A stretch of DNA of 40,647 nucleotides, from positions 9,077 through 49,723 of the forward strand of contig NZ_MWLL01000189.1 in the NCBI RefSeq assembly GCF_002198675.1, in the 5' to 3' direction. The notes under the pieces were generated by a model that searched no databases, was not told where the DNA came from, and was given only the letters and a program-made list of their open reading frames with translations. Below are positions 7,544 to 15,713 of this stretch, piece by piece (the stretch's first letter is position 1; each line of letters opens with the position of its first letter). The stretch comes from Kineosporia sp. R_H_3. Lineage in GTDB: Bacteria; Actinomycetota; Actinomycetes; Actinomycetales; Kineosporiaceae. The position numbers and the translations under genes are program-made.

Positions 7544-7782
7544 GTGCTTCTCCTCGGTCTCGGCGACGCTGCCGGCCGTTGGTCTGCGCCCGCCGCACGC
7601 TGATGTGCGCCAGGTCACAGCTGATCGTCGGCAGGACCGTAGCCCCGCCGCCGCCGCGGAATCCGCGTGCGTGCAGGACAGAGTCCGCGGAGGAATTCGT
7701 CCTGCGGGGCCACATCGTCGCCGCGGGCCGCGGCGCGATACTCCGCAGACCCGCTGCCCGTCGTCGTGCCGAGGAGGCCTCC
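7544..7782. promoter_or_regulatory. Divergent control region between xecA and the ComA-like gene
   Basis: A 239-bp non-coding region with several symmetrical elements. CGCGG-AAT-CCGCG lies at 7655-7667. The palindrome TCCGCGGA lies at 7684-7691. TCCGCG recurs at 7662 and 7684, 22 bp (two helical turns) apart. GCAGGAC (7673-7679) pairs with GTCCTGC (7699-7705). This looks like an operator region for a dimeric regulator acting on both directions, but no regulator gene sits beside it. GAGGAGG at 7771-7777 is the ribosome site of the right-hand gene. Confidence 0.5.
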
Positions 7783-8637
7783 GTGTCGCAGATCGGTCCG
7801 GGCTTCCTCAGCCTCCCGCCCCGTTCGGTGAAGCCGCGCGCGGAAGGGCTCACCCACGTGCTCGACAAGGGTCTGTCCTACGTCGCGCTCGAGTCGCTCC
7901 TCCAGACGGCGGGCGACCACATCGACTTCGTCAAGCTCGGCTGGGGGACGGCGTACGTCACCGACGGCGTCAAGGCGAAAGTGGCGCTGTGCAAGGCGAA
8001 CGGGATCCGGATGTGCCCCGGTGGCACCCTGCTGGAGATCTGCGACCACCAGGGCCGCATCGAGGACTACGTGCGCTGGCTGCAGCGGCTCGGCCTCACC
8101 CACGTCGAGGTCTCGAACGGCGCCTTCGGGATGGAGACGACCCGCAAGCGCGAGCTGATCCGCCGGCTCTCGCAGGACTTCACGGTGCTCTCCGAGTGCG
8201 GCTCCAAGAACCCGCGCGTCGACGTCGTCGCGGACGACTGGGTCGAGGAGATGACCGGGGACCTCGAGGCCGGCGCCTCGATCCTCATCGCCGAGGCCCG
8301 TGAGAGCGGCACGGTCGGGCTCTACACGCCGACCGGCGAGGTCCGCACCGAGCTCGTCGAGGCGATCGTCGGCAACCTCCCGGCGGCGAAGGTCATCTTC
8401 GAGGCCCCCCGCAAGGACCAGCAGGCCTGGTTCGTCCGCCGGCTCGGCGCCGTCGCGAACCTCGGCAACATCCCCGCCGACGAGGTCGTCGCGCTGGAGA
8501 CGCTGCGCCTCGGCCTGCGCTCGGACACCCTCGACCTGCTGCCCGAGGACGGGCCGCACGCCTGCCTGCCCGAGCCGGCCGCAGCACCGACACCGGTGCC
8601 GCTCGGGCACCTCGGGACGGCGCACGCGCATCCCTGA
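7783..8637 (+). CDS. comA: Phosphosulfolactate synthase (ComA/XcbB type), first step of CoM synthesis
   Basis: A 284-residue TIM-barrel protein with the ComA motif series KLGWGT (51-56), CPGGTLLE (78-85), EVSNG (109-113), SECGSKN (137-143) and EARESG (171-176). ComA adds sulfite to phosphoenolpyruvate to give (2R)-phospho-3-sulfolactate and commits carbon to coenzyme M. The GTG at 7783 follows GAGGAGG with five-base spacing. Upstream in-frame codons look non-coding. It is the only xcb-type gene on the plus strand. The others are in the minus-strand unit ending at 10800. Methanogens also have ComA, but the companion genes here are of the bacterial kind (aspartase/fumarase-fold and PLP enzymes). 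The last 20 residues (Pro/Ala-rich) look unstructured. Confidence 0.9.
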   Translation: MSQIGPGFLSLPPRSVKPRAEGLTHVLDKGLSYVALESLLQTAGDHIDFVKLGWGTAYVTDGVKAKVALCKANGIRMCPGGTLLEICDHQGRIEDYVRWLQRLGLTHVEVSNGAFGMETTRKRELIRRLSQDFTVLSECGSKNPRVDVVADDWVEEMTGDLEAGASILIAEARESGTVGLYTPTGEVRTELVEAIVGNLPAAKVIFEAPRKDQQAWFVRRLGAVANLGNIPADEVVALETLRLGLRSDTLDLLPEDGPHACLPEPAAAPTPVPLGHLGTAHAHP

Positions 8638-8645
8638 CCGGCGGC

Positions 8646-9629
8646 TCAGCCGTCGAGGACCGGTCGCAGGCCGAAGAGCTCGAAGACCGCGCCGTCCTGG
8701 AAGACGACGTTGCGGGCGATCCCGTCCGGCCGGACCGTGAGCACCTGGAGCGTGTGCAGCCGCAGCACCCCGTCGGCGTCCGGGCAGTAGGCGACGAGCG
8801 CCGGCTGCCCGTTCGCGGTCGCCGGCACCGCGCGCCAGCCCGTCCCGCGGACCCGGAACACGCGCTGCATGAAACGGCCGTAGTCCTCCCGGCCCGCGAA
8901 CCACAGCGGGACCGGGGGCATCTCCAGCACGACGTCGTCCGTCAGCAGGGCCACGATCGCCGCCACGTCGGCCGCCTCGAACGCCGCGACGAACCGCTCG
9001 ACGGTCGCTGCGACCGCCGGGTCGTCCGGGGCGCGCATCCCGGCCTCGGCGGGCAGGGCCGCGGCCAGCGTGGCGCGGGCGCGCTGCAGGGCACTGTTCA
9101 CTCCCGCGACGGTGGTCCCCAGCTGCCCGGCGACCTCGGCGGAGCCGAACTCCAGGACGTCGCGCAGCAGGAGCACGGCGCGCTGGCGTGCCGGGAGCAG
9201 CTGCAGGGCGGCCACGAGCGCGAGCCGGACGCTGTCCCGCTGCGCCGCCCGGGCCTGCGGGTCGCTGCCCAGCTCCAGCAGACGGCCAGGGATCGGCTGG
9301 AGCCACGGCACCTCGACGTCGGGCGTGAGTGCCACGTCGGGGTCCGTGCCCGCAGGCCCCAGGCCCGACGGCAGCGGTCGGCGTGGCCTGCTCTCCAGCG
9401 CGGTGAGGCAGGCGTTCGTCGCGATCCGGTAGAGCCAGGTCCGCACCGACGCCCGTGTCGCGTCGTACCGGCCGCGCGCCGCCCAGGCCCGCATCAGCGT
9501 CTCCTGGGCGAGGTCCTCCGCGTCGTGCACGGAGCCGAGCATCCGGTAGCAGTGCACGACGAGCTCGCGGCGGTGCCTGTCCAGCGCCGGTCCGAGGTCC
9601 GTCCCGCCGGGAGCATCGACGCCGTCCAC
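8646..9629 (-). CDS. ECF RNA polymerase sigma factor with C-terminal SnoaL-like domain
   Basis: A 327-residue protein. Region 2 (YRMLGSVHDAEDLAQETLMRAW, then RTWLYRIATNAC) and region 4 (LPARQRAVLLLRDV, then GTTVAGVNSALQRARA) are complete. About 120 further residues form a SnoaL/NTF2-like domain, as in the SigJ/TIGR02960 (SigX5)-like ECF groups. In such groups the fused domain replaces a separate anti-sigma factor, and no anti-sigma gene is adjacent here. The GTG at 9629 has a GAGGGG ribosome site. It converges on the ComA-like gene with 8 bp between stops and diverges from a DHFR-fold gene. Whether it controls the CoM genes or is an unrelated insert is open. The 162-bp divergent region 9630-9791 shows no clear -10/-35 pair. 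Confidence 0.9.
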   Translation of the reverse strand: MDGVDAPGGTDLGPALDRHRRELVVHCYRMLGSVHDAEDLAQETLMRAWAARGRYDATRASVRTWLYRIATNACLTALESRPRRPLPSGLGPAGTDPDVALTPDVEVPWLQPIPGRLLELGSDPQARAAQRDSVRLALVAALQLLPARQRAVLLLRDVLEFGSAEVAGQLGTTVAGVNSALQRARATLAAALPAEAGMRAPDDPAVAATVERFVAAFEAADVAAIVALLTDDVVLEMPPVPLWFAGREDYGRFMQRVFRVRGTGWRAVPATANGQPALVAYCPDADGVLRLHTLQVLTVRPDGIARNVVFQDGAVFELFGLRPVLDG

Positions 9630-9791
9630 CCGCACCCCTCGCTGCCGCGTCCGCGCCGGCCGCGTGACGTCGTCCGACGGTACCGCCGCCCGAGACCGTC
9701 TCACGGCCGACCGATGAGTCCGCAGGGCCCCGCCGGTAGGTACGTGCACCAGCATGCGAGCCGGCCGGGCGACCGGTCGGGAGGAGGCACC

Positions 9792-10358
9792 GTGCACCGC
9801 GTCATCGCCATCCACTACGCCACGCTCGACGGCTTCGTCGAGGACCCCGACGGCTCGGCCGGCACACCCGGCGGCGGGTGGCTCTACCGGTACGGGCCCG
9901 AGACGCTCGCCGGGGACAAGTTCCGGCTCGGCGGGACCCTCGACACCTGCGCCCTCCTCTTCGGCCGCGTGACCTGGGAGGTGTTCTCGCGCCGCTGGCC
10001 GGCCCGGACCGACGACTTCTCCGCGCGGATGAACGCAGCCCGCAAGGTCGTCGTCACCCGGACCCTCACCGACGTGAGCGGATGGCACAACTCGACGGTC
10101 CTGGACGGCGACCTCGTCGACGGGGTGCAGCGGCTGCGTGCGGAACGCGACGTCGTCGTCATCGGCAGCGTCGGGATCGTCCACGAGCTCACGGCCCGGG
10201 ACCTCGTGGACGAGTTCCGCGTCGTCGTCCTGCCGACGGTCCTGGGGACCGGGCGGCGGCTGTTCACCGGACCGGCCGGCGCCGACGACCTCGAGCTGGA
10301 GTCGGTCGAGCGCTCCGGGCAGGGCGCGCTCCTGCGCTACCGGCGGCCGGGGCGCTGA
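9792..10358 (+). CDS. Dihydrofolate-reductase-family (RibD C-terminal-like) protein
   Basis: A 188-residue protein of the DHFR/RibD C-terminal superfamily, the group formerly called YyaP/YwjB. It has an N-terminal YATLDGFVEDPDG strand-loop, LLFGRVTWEVFSRRWP, and a C-terminal VLPTVLGTGRRLF segment. Its substrate is unknown. True DhfR is shorter and organised differently. The GTG at 9792 follows GAGGAGG with four-base spacing. It is transcribed away from the sigma factor and is followed 35 bp later by a VOC gene. Pairs of this reductase with a TIGR02960-like sigma factor are, to my memory, common in actinobacteria, so these three genes may be a self-contained module unrelated to CoM. Confidence 0.82.
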   Translation: MHRVIAIHYATLDGFVEDPDGSAGTPGGGWLYRYGPETLAGDKFRLGGTLDTCALLFGRVTWEVFSRRWPARTDDFSARMNAARKVVVTRTLTDVSGWHNSTVLDGDLVDGVQRLRAERDVVVIGSVGIVHELTARDLVDEFRVVVLPTVLGTGRRLFTGPAGADDLELESVERSGQGALLRYRRPGR

Positions 10359-10393
10359 CCCGGCCGCACCCCGGGGAGGGCCAGGATGTCGCC

Positions 10394-10777
10394 ATGCCCG
10401 CACGCGCCCACCTCATCCTCTACGTCGCCGACCAGAGCGCTGCCGTCGCCTTCTGGCAGCGGGTGCTCGGAACCGCTCCGGTGCTCGACGTGCCGGGGAT
10501 GGCCGAGTTCGCGCTCACCGACCGGACGGTCCTGGGACTCATGCCGGAGGCGGGGATCCGGTCGCTGCTCGGGCCGGGGCTGCCGGACCCGGCGCAGGCA
10601 CGCGGCGTGCCGCGCGCGGAGGTCTACCTCGTCGTCGACGACGCGCCCGCGCACCACCGGCGGGCCCTCGCGGCCGGGGCGACCGAGCTGTCCCCGGTGT
10701 CGCCACGGTCCTGGGGGGCGCACGTCGGCTACAGCCTCTGCCCCGACGGGCACGTCGTCGCGTTCGCCGGGGCGTGA
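10394..10777 (+). CDS. VOC (glyoxalase/bleomycin-resistance) family protein
   Basis: A 127-residue protein with two beta-alpha-beta-beta-beta repeats: AHLILYVADQSAAVAFWQRVLG at the start, and RAEVYLVVDD followed by GYSLCPDGHVVAFA at the end. The fold binds a divalent metal in lyases and dioxygenases or sequesters drugs in resistance proteins. No metal-ligand set can be assigned with confidence. The ATG at 10394 lies 35 bp after the DHFR-fold gene on the same strand. Its stop converges on the PLP-enzyme gene with 22 bp between. Confidence 0.8.
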   Translation: MPARAHLILYVADQSAAVAFWQRVLGTAPVLDVPGMAEFALTDRTVLGLMPEAGIRSLLGPGLPDPAQARGVPRAEVYLVVDDAPAHHRRALAAGATELSPVSPRSWGAHVGYSLCPDGHVVAFAGA

Positions 10778-10799
10778 GCGCAGCCGCCCGGCGTCCGGG

Positions 10800-11774
10800 T
10801 CAGGCGGTGAAGAGGGTCGGCGCGCCGCCGGTGACGAGGAAGACCACCGGCCCGGCGACGGCGACGTCGGTCTCGCCGCGCAGCGAGGCGAGCAGCCCGG
10901 CCATCGCCTTCGCCGCGAACACCGGGTCGAGGAAGACGCCCTCCGTCCTCGCGACGAGGGACGCCGCCTCGTCGCCGGCGGGCGAGCGGCGACCCTTGGC
11001 CGTGCCGAGGAAGCCGTCGAGCACCGTCGGCGGGCCGGGCTGCGCGGGGGTCCCGAGGATCGCCGCCGCGTCGTCGGCGATGCGCCGGACCCGTTCCCGG
11101 CACTCCTCGGCGGGCCGGCTCACCGTGACACCGACGACGTCGTAGCCGGGGCGCAGCCAGGCGTGCGCGGCGGCGAGGCCGGCGTGGGTGCCGCAGGAGC
11201 CGGTGGCCAGCCACAGCGAACGCGGCCGGGACCCGTTCTCCTGCAGCTGTTCCGCGAGCTCCAGCCCGGCGGCGACGTAGCCGAGGGCGCCGACGCCGGT
11301 CGCTCCGCCGCGGTGGACGCCGTACGGCCGGCGGCCCTGCGCGCGCAGGTCGGCGCACACGGCGTCGACGCCCCGGTCGACCGAGGACCGGTCGTCGTCG
11401 CCGGTGAAGTGCAGGGTCGCCCCGGCGAGGACGGCGAGGGCGTGGTTGCCGACCGGGCCCTGCGGGGGCGGGGACCCGAAGGTCACGAGGGTCGTGTCGA
11501 GGCCGCGGGTGCGGGCGGCCAGCGCCGCGAGCATCGCCCAGTTCGACTGCGGGCCGCCGCCCGTGACGAGGCAGTCCGCGCCCTGCGCGAGGGCGTCGGC
11601 GAGCAGGTACTCCAGGCCGCGGACCTTGTTGCCGCCCAGGCCGAGCCCGGTGAGGTCGTCGCGCTTGAGCCAGATCTCGACGCCGAGGGCGTCGGAGAGC
11701 CGCGGCGCCGGCTGCAGGGGAGTGGGCAGGGTGCCGAGGCGCACCCGCGGGACGTCGAGCAGGCCCCCGCTCAC
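10800..11774 (-). CDS. PLP-dependent D-cysteine desulfhydrase/ACC deaminase-family enzyme, XcbE-like
   Basis: A 324-residue fold-type II PLP enzyme. Lys50 in GLGGNKVRGLEYL is the cofactor-binding lysine of the D-cysteine desulfhydrase/ACC deaminase group. GGGPQSNWAMLAA is the substrate-carboxylate loop, and HRGGATGVGALGYV and ATGSCGTHAG are further family segments. In the bacterial CoM pathway worked out in Xanthobacter, a homologous enzyme (XcbE1) is, to my memory, responsible for a late, sulfur-introducing step. Its position as last gene of the operon, with a GTGA overlap to an aspartase/fumarase-fold gene, supports the same role. Simple D-cysteine breakdown is the alternative and cannot be excluded from motifs alone. 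Confidence 0.82.
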   Translation of the reverse strand: MSGGLLDVPRVRLGTLPTPLQPAPRLSDALGVEIWLKRDDLTGLGLGGNKVRGLEYLLADALAQGADCLVTGGGPQSNWAMLAALAARTRGLDTTLVTFGSPPPQGPVGNHALAVLAGATLHFTGDDDRSSVDRGVDAVCADLRAQGRRPYGVHRGGATGVGALGYVAAGLELAEQLQENGSRPRSLWLATGSCGTHAGLAAAHAWLRPGYDVVGVTVSRPAEECRERVRRIADDAAAILGTPAQPGPPTVLDGFLGTAKGRRSPAGDEAASLVARTEGVFLDPVFAAKAMAGLLASLRGETDVAVAGPVVFLVTGGAPTLFTA

Positions 11775-13135
11775 GCCGTCCCCGCCGGTCCGCCGCCGGC
11801 CAGCACGCGGTCGACGAACGCCGTCGCGGCGCCGAGCGCGTTGACCGGGTCGAGGGCGGCGTCGAGCTCGTCGGCGCTGAGGCCGCCGGGCCCGACGATG
11901 CCGGCGTCGGTGAGCGCCGTCCGCAGGTCGACGCCGCGCTCGACGCCCTTCATCGTCGCGGCGTAGACCGTCTCGTGGGCGACGTGCTTGCCGACCCGGT
12001 CCGCGAGCCGGCGCATGACCGGTTCCGACATCGGGTAGCCGCGCTGGGCATCGAGGTTGGCGCGCATCCTGGCCCCGTCGACCTGGAGCCCTTCGAGGAG
12101 CTTCGCGGCGAAGCCGAGCGCGGCGCCGGTGAGCAGGCTGCTCTCCGGCAGCACGAGCCACTCGGCCTTCCAGCCGCGGCCGTCCCGCTCGTGGAGCGCG
12201 ACCATGCCCTCGAGCGCGGTGCCCGCGTTGGCCCGGACGACCCGGCCGAGCGTGTCGAGGTGCTCGGCGAGCTCGGGGTTGCGCTTGTGGGGCATGGTGA
12301 TGCTGCCGACCTGGCCGGGCGTGAACGGCTCCGCGACCTCGCCGAGCTCGGGCCGCTGGAGCTCGAAGATCTCGTTGCCGATCTTCGAGAGCGTGCCGGT
12401 GACCAGCGCGAGCAGGGTCGCGAACTCGGCGACCCGGTCCCGCGCCGTGATCCACGGCAGCTCGGGGACGCCGAGCCCCAGCCGGGCGGCGAACGCGTCG
12501 AGGAGCGGCAGCGCGTCGTCCCCCCAGAACTCCAGGGTCCCGAGCGCGCCGCCGAGCTGCACGACCTCGAGCCGGGGGCGGGCCTGCGCGACGCGCTCGA
12601 GGTGCCGCCCCAGCTCGGCGGCCCACACGGCCGCCTTGTACCCGAACGTCACCGGCAGGCCGGGCTGGCCGTGGGTGCGTCCGCTCATCACGGTGCCGCG
12701 GTGCCGGCGTGCGAGGTCGAGAGCGGCTGCGCGGCAACGGGTCACGTCCCGCTCGACGACGTCGAGGACGTCGCGCATGACGAGCGCGAACCAGGTGTCG
12801 GTGACGTCCTGCACCGTCGCGCCGTAGTAGACCCACTCGGCGGCCTCCGCCGGCAGCAGCTCGCGCAGGCACCGGATGAGACCGAGCGTCGAGTGCCCGG
12901 TGGCCCGGGTGCCCGCGGCGACCTGCTCGAGGTCGAGCAGCCCGACGTCCGCGTGCGCCCGGATCGCGGCCGCCGCCTCCGCCGGCACGACGCCGAGCCC
13001 GGCCTGCGCCTCGGCGAGCGCCGCGAGGACGTCGAGCCAGCGCTGGGTGCGGCCCTCGTCGTCGAAGAGCGCCCGCAGCTCGGGCGTCGACCACAGGTGC
13101 CGGTAGACGACCGAGTCGGGCGGCAGCGCCGTCAC
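11771..13135 (-). CDS. Aspartase/fumarase-superfamily lyase, adenylosuccinate-lyase-like (XcbC/XcbD candidate)
   Basis: A 454-residue protein with the three conserved regions of the superfamily: ATGHSTLG (78-85), SGRTHGQPGLP (151-161) and the signature GSITMPHKRNP (277-287). It resembles adenylosuccinate lyase and carboxymuconate cycloisomerase. No purine or protocatechuate genes are near. A second superfamily member lies two genes upstream in the same operon. In the bacterial CoM route two such enzymes act after ComA, one removing phosphate from phosphosulfolactate to give sulfoacrylate. I cannot tell which step this paralogue performs. The GTG at 13135 overlaps the upstream stop (GTGA), and its own stop overlaps the PLP-enzyme start. 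Confidence 0.85.
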   Translation of the reverse strand: MTALPPDSVVYRHLWSTPELRALFDDEGRTQRWLDVLAALAEAQAGLGVVPAEAAAAIRAHADVGLLDLEQVAAGTRATGHSTLGLIRCLRELLPAEAAEWVYYGATVQDVTDTWFALVMRDVLDVVERDVTRCRAAALDLARRHRGTVMSGRTHGQPGLPVTFGYKAAVWAAELGRHLERVAQARPRLEVVQLGGALGTLEFWGDDALPLLDAFAARLGLGVPELPWITARDRVAEFATLLALVTGTLSKIGNEIFELQRPELGEVAEPFTPGQVGSITMPHKRNPELAEHLDTLGRVVRANAGTALEGMVALHERDGRGWKAEWLVLPESSLLTGAALGFAAKLLEGLQVDGARMRANLDAQRGYPMSEPVMRRLADRVGKHVAHETVYAATMKGVERGVDLRTALTDAGIVGPGGLSADELDAALDPVNALGAATAFVDRVLAGGGPAGTA

Positions 13136-14112
13136 CCGGGGGCCTCGATCCGCGCGACCGACGGCGACAGTCCCTGCACCGCCTCGGGGGCGAGCGGGAG
13201 GAGCATCGCCCGCAGGCCGTCGCGGATCTCGTCGAGCGTCGTGCCCCACGGGACGACGGCCATGTCGCCGTCGACCTCGAGTCCGCGCTCGATGAGGCAG
13301 CACTTCGTGAGCGTCACGCCGTGCTCGGCGGACGGCGTCCGCGCACCGTTGCCGTTCCCGTTGCCGATGCCGTCCGCTCGCCCCGCCTCGACGCGCTTGC
13401 GCGGGCACAGGTCCACGCGCGGCGGCTCGTCGCCGTAGAAGTGCCGGTGGAACTGCACCGACCGCTCGCAGCCGATGAGCGTCCAGTCGTGCCGCTCCGG
13501 GGGCCGGGTGTCGAGGAACTCCACGGGCGCACCGAGGTCGGTGCCCGAGCCGCGGCACGGCAGCAGGTAGCCCGCTGCCGGGTTCGCCGCCGCCAGGTCG
13601 TGGACGTCGACCGCGTCGAGGACCAGCTCGACGGGCGGCAGGTCCTCGTCGTACGCGATGACCTGCTGCGCCTGGAGGAACAGCTTCGGCGGGTGCGGCG
13701 GCACGACCTCGGTGACGCGCACCCGGATCGGCGCGGGCTCCCAGAGGAAGTTCACGTGCTGGAACCGGCCGAGGACGACCGTGACCCGCGCCCCCGGGAC
13801 GGCGGCCGCCGCGAGCGACGTCGCGTTGCCGACGTCCGTCTCCGGTGACTCGACCCACGCCGTCTCGTCGACGCCCGCGAGCACGCGGGCCTCGACGACG
13901 GGGGAGAAGAGCGGCTCGACGCTCTCCTTGCGCACGGCGACGAGCACCGTCGCACCGCCGTTGCGCAGCGCGAGGAAGTCCGTGCGGCGGTAGACCTCGC
14001 GGCCCTGCAGGTACGCGAGGACCGACCGCTCGTCGAGCGGGACGTCGACCTCCTGCACGGACAGCCCGCGGTACGGGTGCGCCCGGGTGTTCGGGACGGG
14101 CAGCGGGATCAC
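13132..14112 (-). CDS. Unknown Cys/His-rich protein within the CoM operon
   Basis: A 326-residue protein whose family I do not recognise. It is coupled to the lyase downstream by a GTGA overlap and lies nine bases below xecC, so it is part of the operon. No signal peptide or membrane helix is seen. The C-terminal half has clustered candidate metal ligands: Cys186, Cys215, His222 and His224 (FHRHF), Cys236, and Cys271-Cys272. A glycine/asparagine repeat (GIGNGNGNG, 248-256) separates the last Cys pair from the rest. The N-terminal half is beta-rich, with repeated VVL/VRV strands. The pattern suggests a metal- or Fe-S-binding protein, or one using a redox Cys pair. A role in CoM synthesis is inferred from position only. 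Confidence 0.8.
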   Translation of the reverse strand: MIPLPVPNTRAHPYRGLSVQEVDVPLDERSVLAYLQGREVYRRTDFLALRNGGATVLVAVRKESVEPLFSPVVEARVLAGVDETAWVESPETDVGNATSLAAAAVPGARVTVVLGRFQHVNFLWEPAPIRVRVTEVVPPHPPKLFLQAQQVIAYDEDLPPVELVLDAVDVHDLAAANPAAGYLLPCRGSGTDLGAPVEFLDTRPPERHDWTLIGCERSVQFHRHFYGDEPPRVDLCPRKRVEAGRADGIGNGNGNGARTPSAEHGVTLTKCCLIERGLEVDGDMAVVPWGTTLDEIRDGLRAMLLPLAPEAVQGLSPSVARIEAPG

Positions 14113-14121
14113 GGCGGCCGC

Positions 14122-15708
14122 CTACAGGTTCCGGAGCTCCGCGCTGCCGGCGCGCAGCCGGGACAGCTGGACGAAGTGCTCCGGGTTGAGGAACAGCTCG
14201 TTCATCCAGCCGAGCGCGTCGACGGTGAGGCCCTCGGGCCGGTGGATGAGGTGGTCGAGGTACTGGAAGGCGTCCTTCGCGCCGTACCCGACGTGGTGCG
14301 CCCCGACGACCTTGCGGCTGGCACCGTCGACGACGAGCTTCTGGAAGCCCGACAGCTCGGGCTTGCTGAACGCGTAGAGCATCGTGCCCTCGGCGCAGGG
14401 CAGCGGCAGGTTCGGGGTGTCGAGGCCCTTGACGGTGGGAGGCATCTGGATGATGACGACGTCGTCGAACCGCTCACGCGCCTCGGCCTCGGTGAGCCCG
14501 ACCCACGTCACCTCGTAGGTGGTGTGGAGGAAGTCGGGGTACTCGCTGTAGTCGAACTCGAGGTCCTCGCCCATGATGTTCCGGGCCGCGGTGACGCCGC
14601 TCTTGCGGGCCTTGAACATCTCCATCGGGCCGTCGATCATGTCGCCGATGGCGTACACCCCGGGCACCCCGGTCTGCATCCGCTTGTTGACGACGACCCG
14701 CCCGGTGTCGGAGACCTCGACGCCGAGGATCTCGTCGGCGCCGTTGAGGCTGGGCCGCTCGCCGGTGCCCATGTAGACCATGTCGCACGGCAGGTCGGTC
14801 TCGGTGCCGTCGGCGAGCCGCACCGTCACGCTCGTCGCACGGCCGTCGGTGCCGTTGACCCGCACCGGGTGCGCGCCCTCGAGGATCTCCATGCCCCGCT
14901 TGCGCATGCCCTCGACGACGTACTGGCGCAGGTCCTCGTCGACGTGGTGCAGGCTCTTGGTCCGCATGAGCTGCGACCGGGAGACGATCGTCGTCTCGCA
15001 GCCCGTCGCCTGGAAGAACGAGCCGTACTCCATGGCCACCTTGCTGCCGCCGATGATGACGCAGCGGGTCGGCTCGTAGTCGAGGTCCTCGACGAGCGAG
15101 ACGAAGTCGTAGACGCCCGCGAGGTCGAGGCCGGGGATGTCCGGCCAGACCGGCCGGGCGCCCATGCCGAGGACGAGGTTCTTCGCCCGGAACGTTCGGC
15201 CGGCGGCCGTCACCGTGTTCTTGTCCACGATCGTCGCCCGCGCGTTGAGCACGTACTCGACCTCGAGCTGCTCCTTGGTCTGCCAGTTCATGAACGCGTG
15301 GGCGCTGCCACGGCCGGCGAGGAAGAGCTTGACCAGACCGAGGATGCTCGCCCGGGAGGCGTCGAACTTCGGGAAGAACAGCTCGTCGGAGAACCAGCGC
15401 ATCCGGTCGAGCTCCTCGGCCGCCTCCGAGAAGAGATGGTGCGGCACACAGGCCTGGTGCGGGCACGAACCGCCGAGGAACGGCCACGCGTCGATGATGA
15501 GCGGCCGCCCGCCCATGGCCTTCATGTACGCCGCGCCGAACCGGCCACCGGCGCCGCCGCCGATGAACACCGCGTCGTACAGGGGTTCGCTGCCGTCGGG
15601 ACTGTCGCGCTCGAGGTTGAGGATCGGCTCCGAGTCCGGGTCGCTCAGGCAGGACTCGATGAGGTGGTTCCACTCGGCGAGGTTCGGGTGCTCGTCGCGG
15701 ATGTCCAT
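14122..15708 (-). CDS. xecC: 2-ketopropyl-CoM oxidoreductase/carboxylase (2-KPCC)
   Basis: A 528-residue FAD disulfide oxidoreductase. FIGGGAGGRFGA (48-59) is the FAD motif, with Arg56 at the sulfonate-binding position of the Xanthobacter enzyme. The redox pair Cys82-x4-Cys87 (GSCPHQACVPHHLF) falls at exactly the Xanthobacter numbering, as does Met140. At the C-terminus FLNPEH gives Phe506 and His511, the Phe-x4-His pair that replaces the usual His-Glu and prevents protonation so that CO2 can be captured. This combination is diagnostic for 2-KPCC rather than lipoamide dehydrogenase. The enzyme cleaves 2-ketopropyl-CoM with NADPH and carboxylates the enolate to acetoacetate, releasing CoM. It lies inside the CoM-synthesis operon, five bases after the preceding lyase stop. 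Confidence 0.95.
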   Translation of the reverse strand: MDIRDEHPNLAEWNHLIESCLSDPDSEPILNLERDSPDGSEPLYDAVFIGGGAGGRFGAAYMKAMGGRPLIIDAWPFLGGSCPHQACVPHHLFSEAAEELDRMRWFSDELFFPKFDASRASILGLVKLFLAGRGSAHAFMNWQTKEQLEVEYVLNARATIVDKNTVTAAGRTFRAKNLVLGMGARPVWPDIPGLDLAGVYDFVSLVEDLDYEPTRCVIIGGSKVAMEYGSFFQATGCETTIVSRSQLMRTKSLHHVDEDLRQYVVEGMRKRGMEILEGAHPVRVNGTDGRATSVTVRLADGTETDLPCDMVYMGTGERPSLNGADEILGVEVSDTGRVVVNKRMQTGVPGVYAIGDMIDGPMEMFKARKSGVTAARNIMGEDLEFDYSEYPDFLHTTYEVTWVGLTEAEARERFDDVVIIQMPPTVKGLDTPNLPLPCAEGTMLYAFSKPELSGFQKLVVDGASRKVVGAHHVGYGAKDAFQYLDHLIHRPEGLTVDALGWMNELFLNPEHFVQLSRLRAGSAELRNL

Positions 15709-15713
15709 GGTGG

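Noticed and set aside
10778-10799. Possible bidirectional terminator (CCCGG-CGT-CCGGG at 10787-10799)
   Set aside because: A five-base stem is common by chance at this GC content and no T-run follows.
14122-15708. Assignment as dihydrolipoamide dehydrogenase or mercuric reductase
   Set aside because: The C-terminal His-Glu pair is replaced by Phe506/His511 and Arg56 is present, both specific to 2-KPCC.
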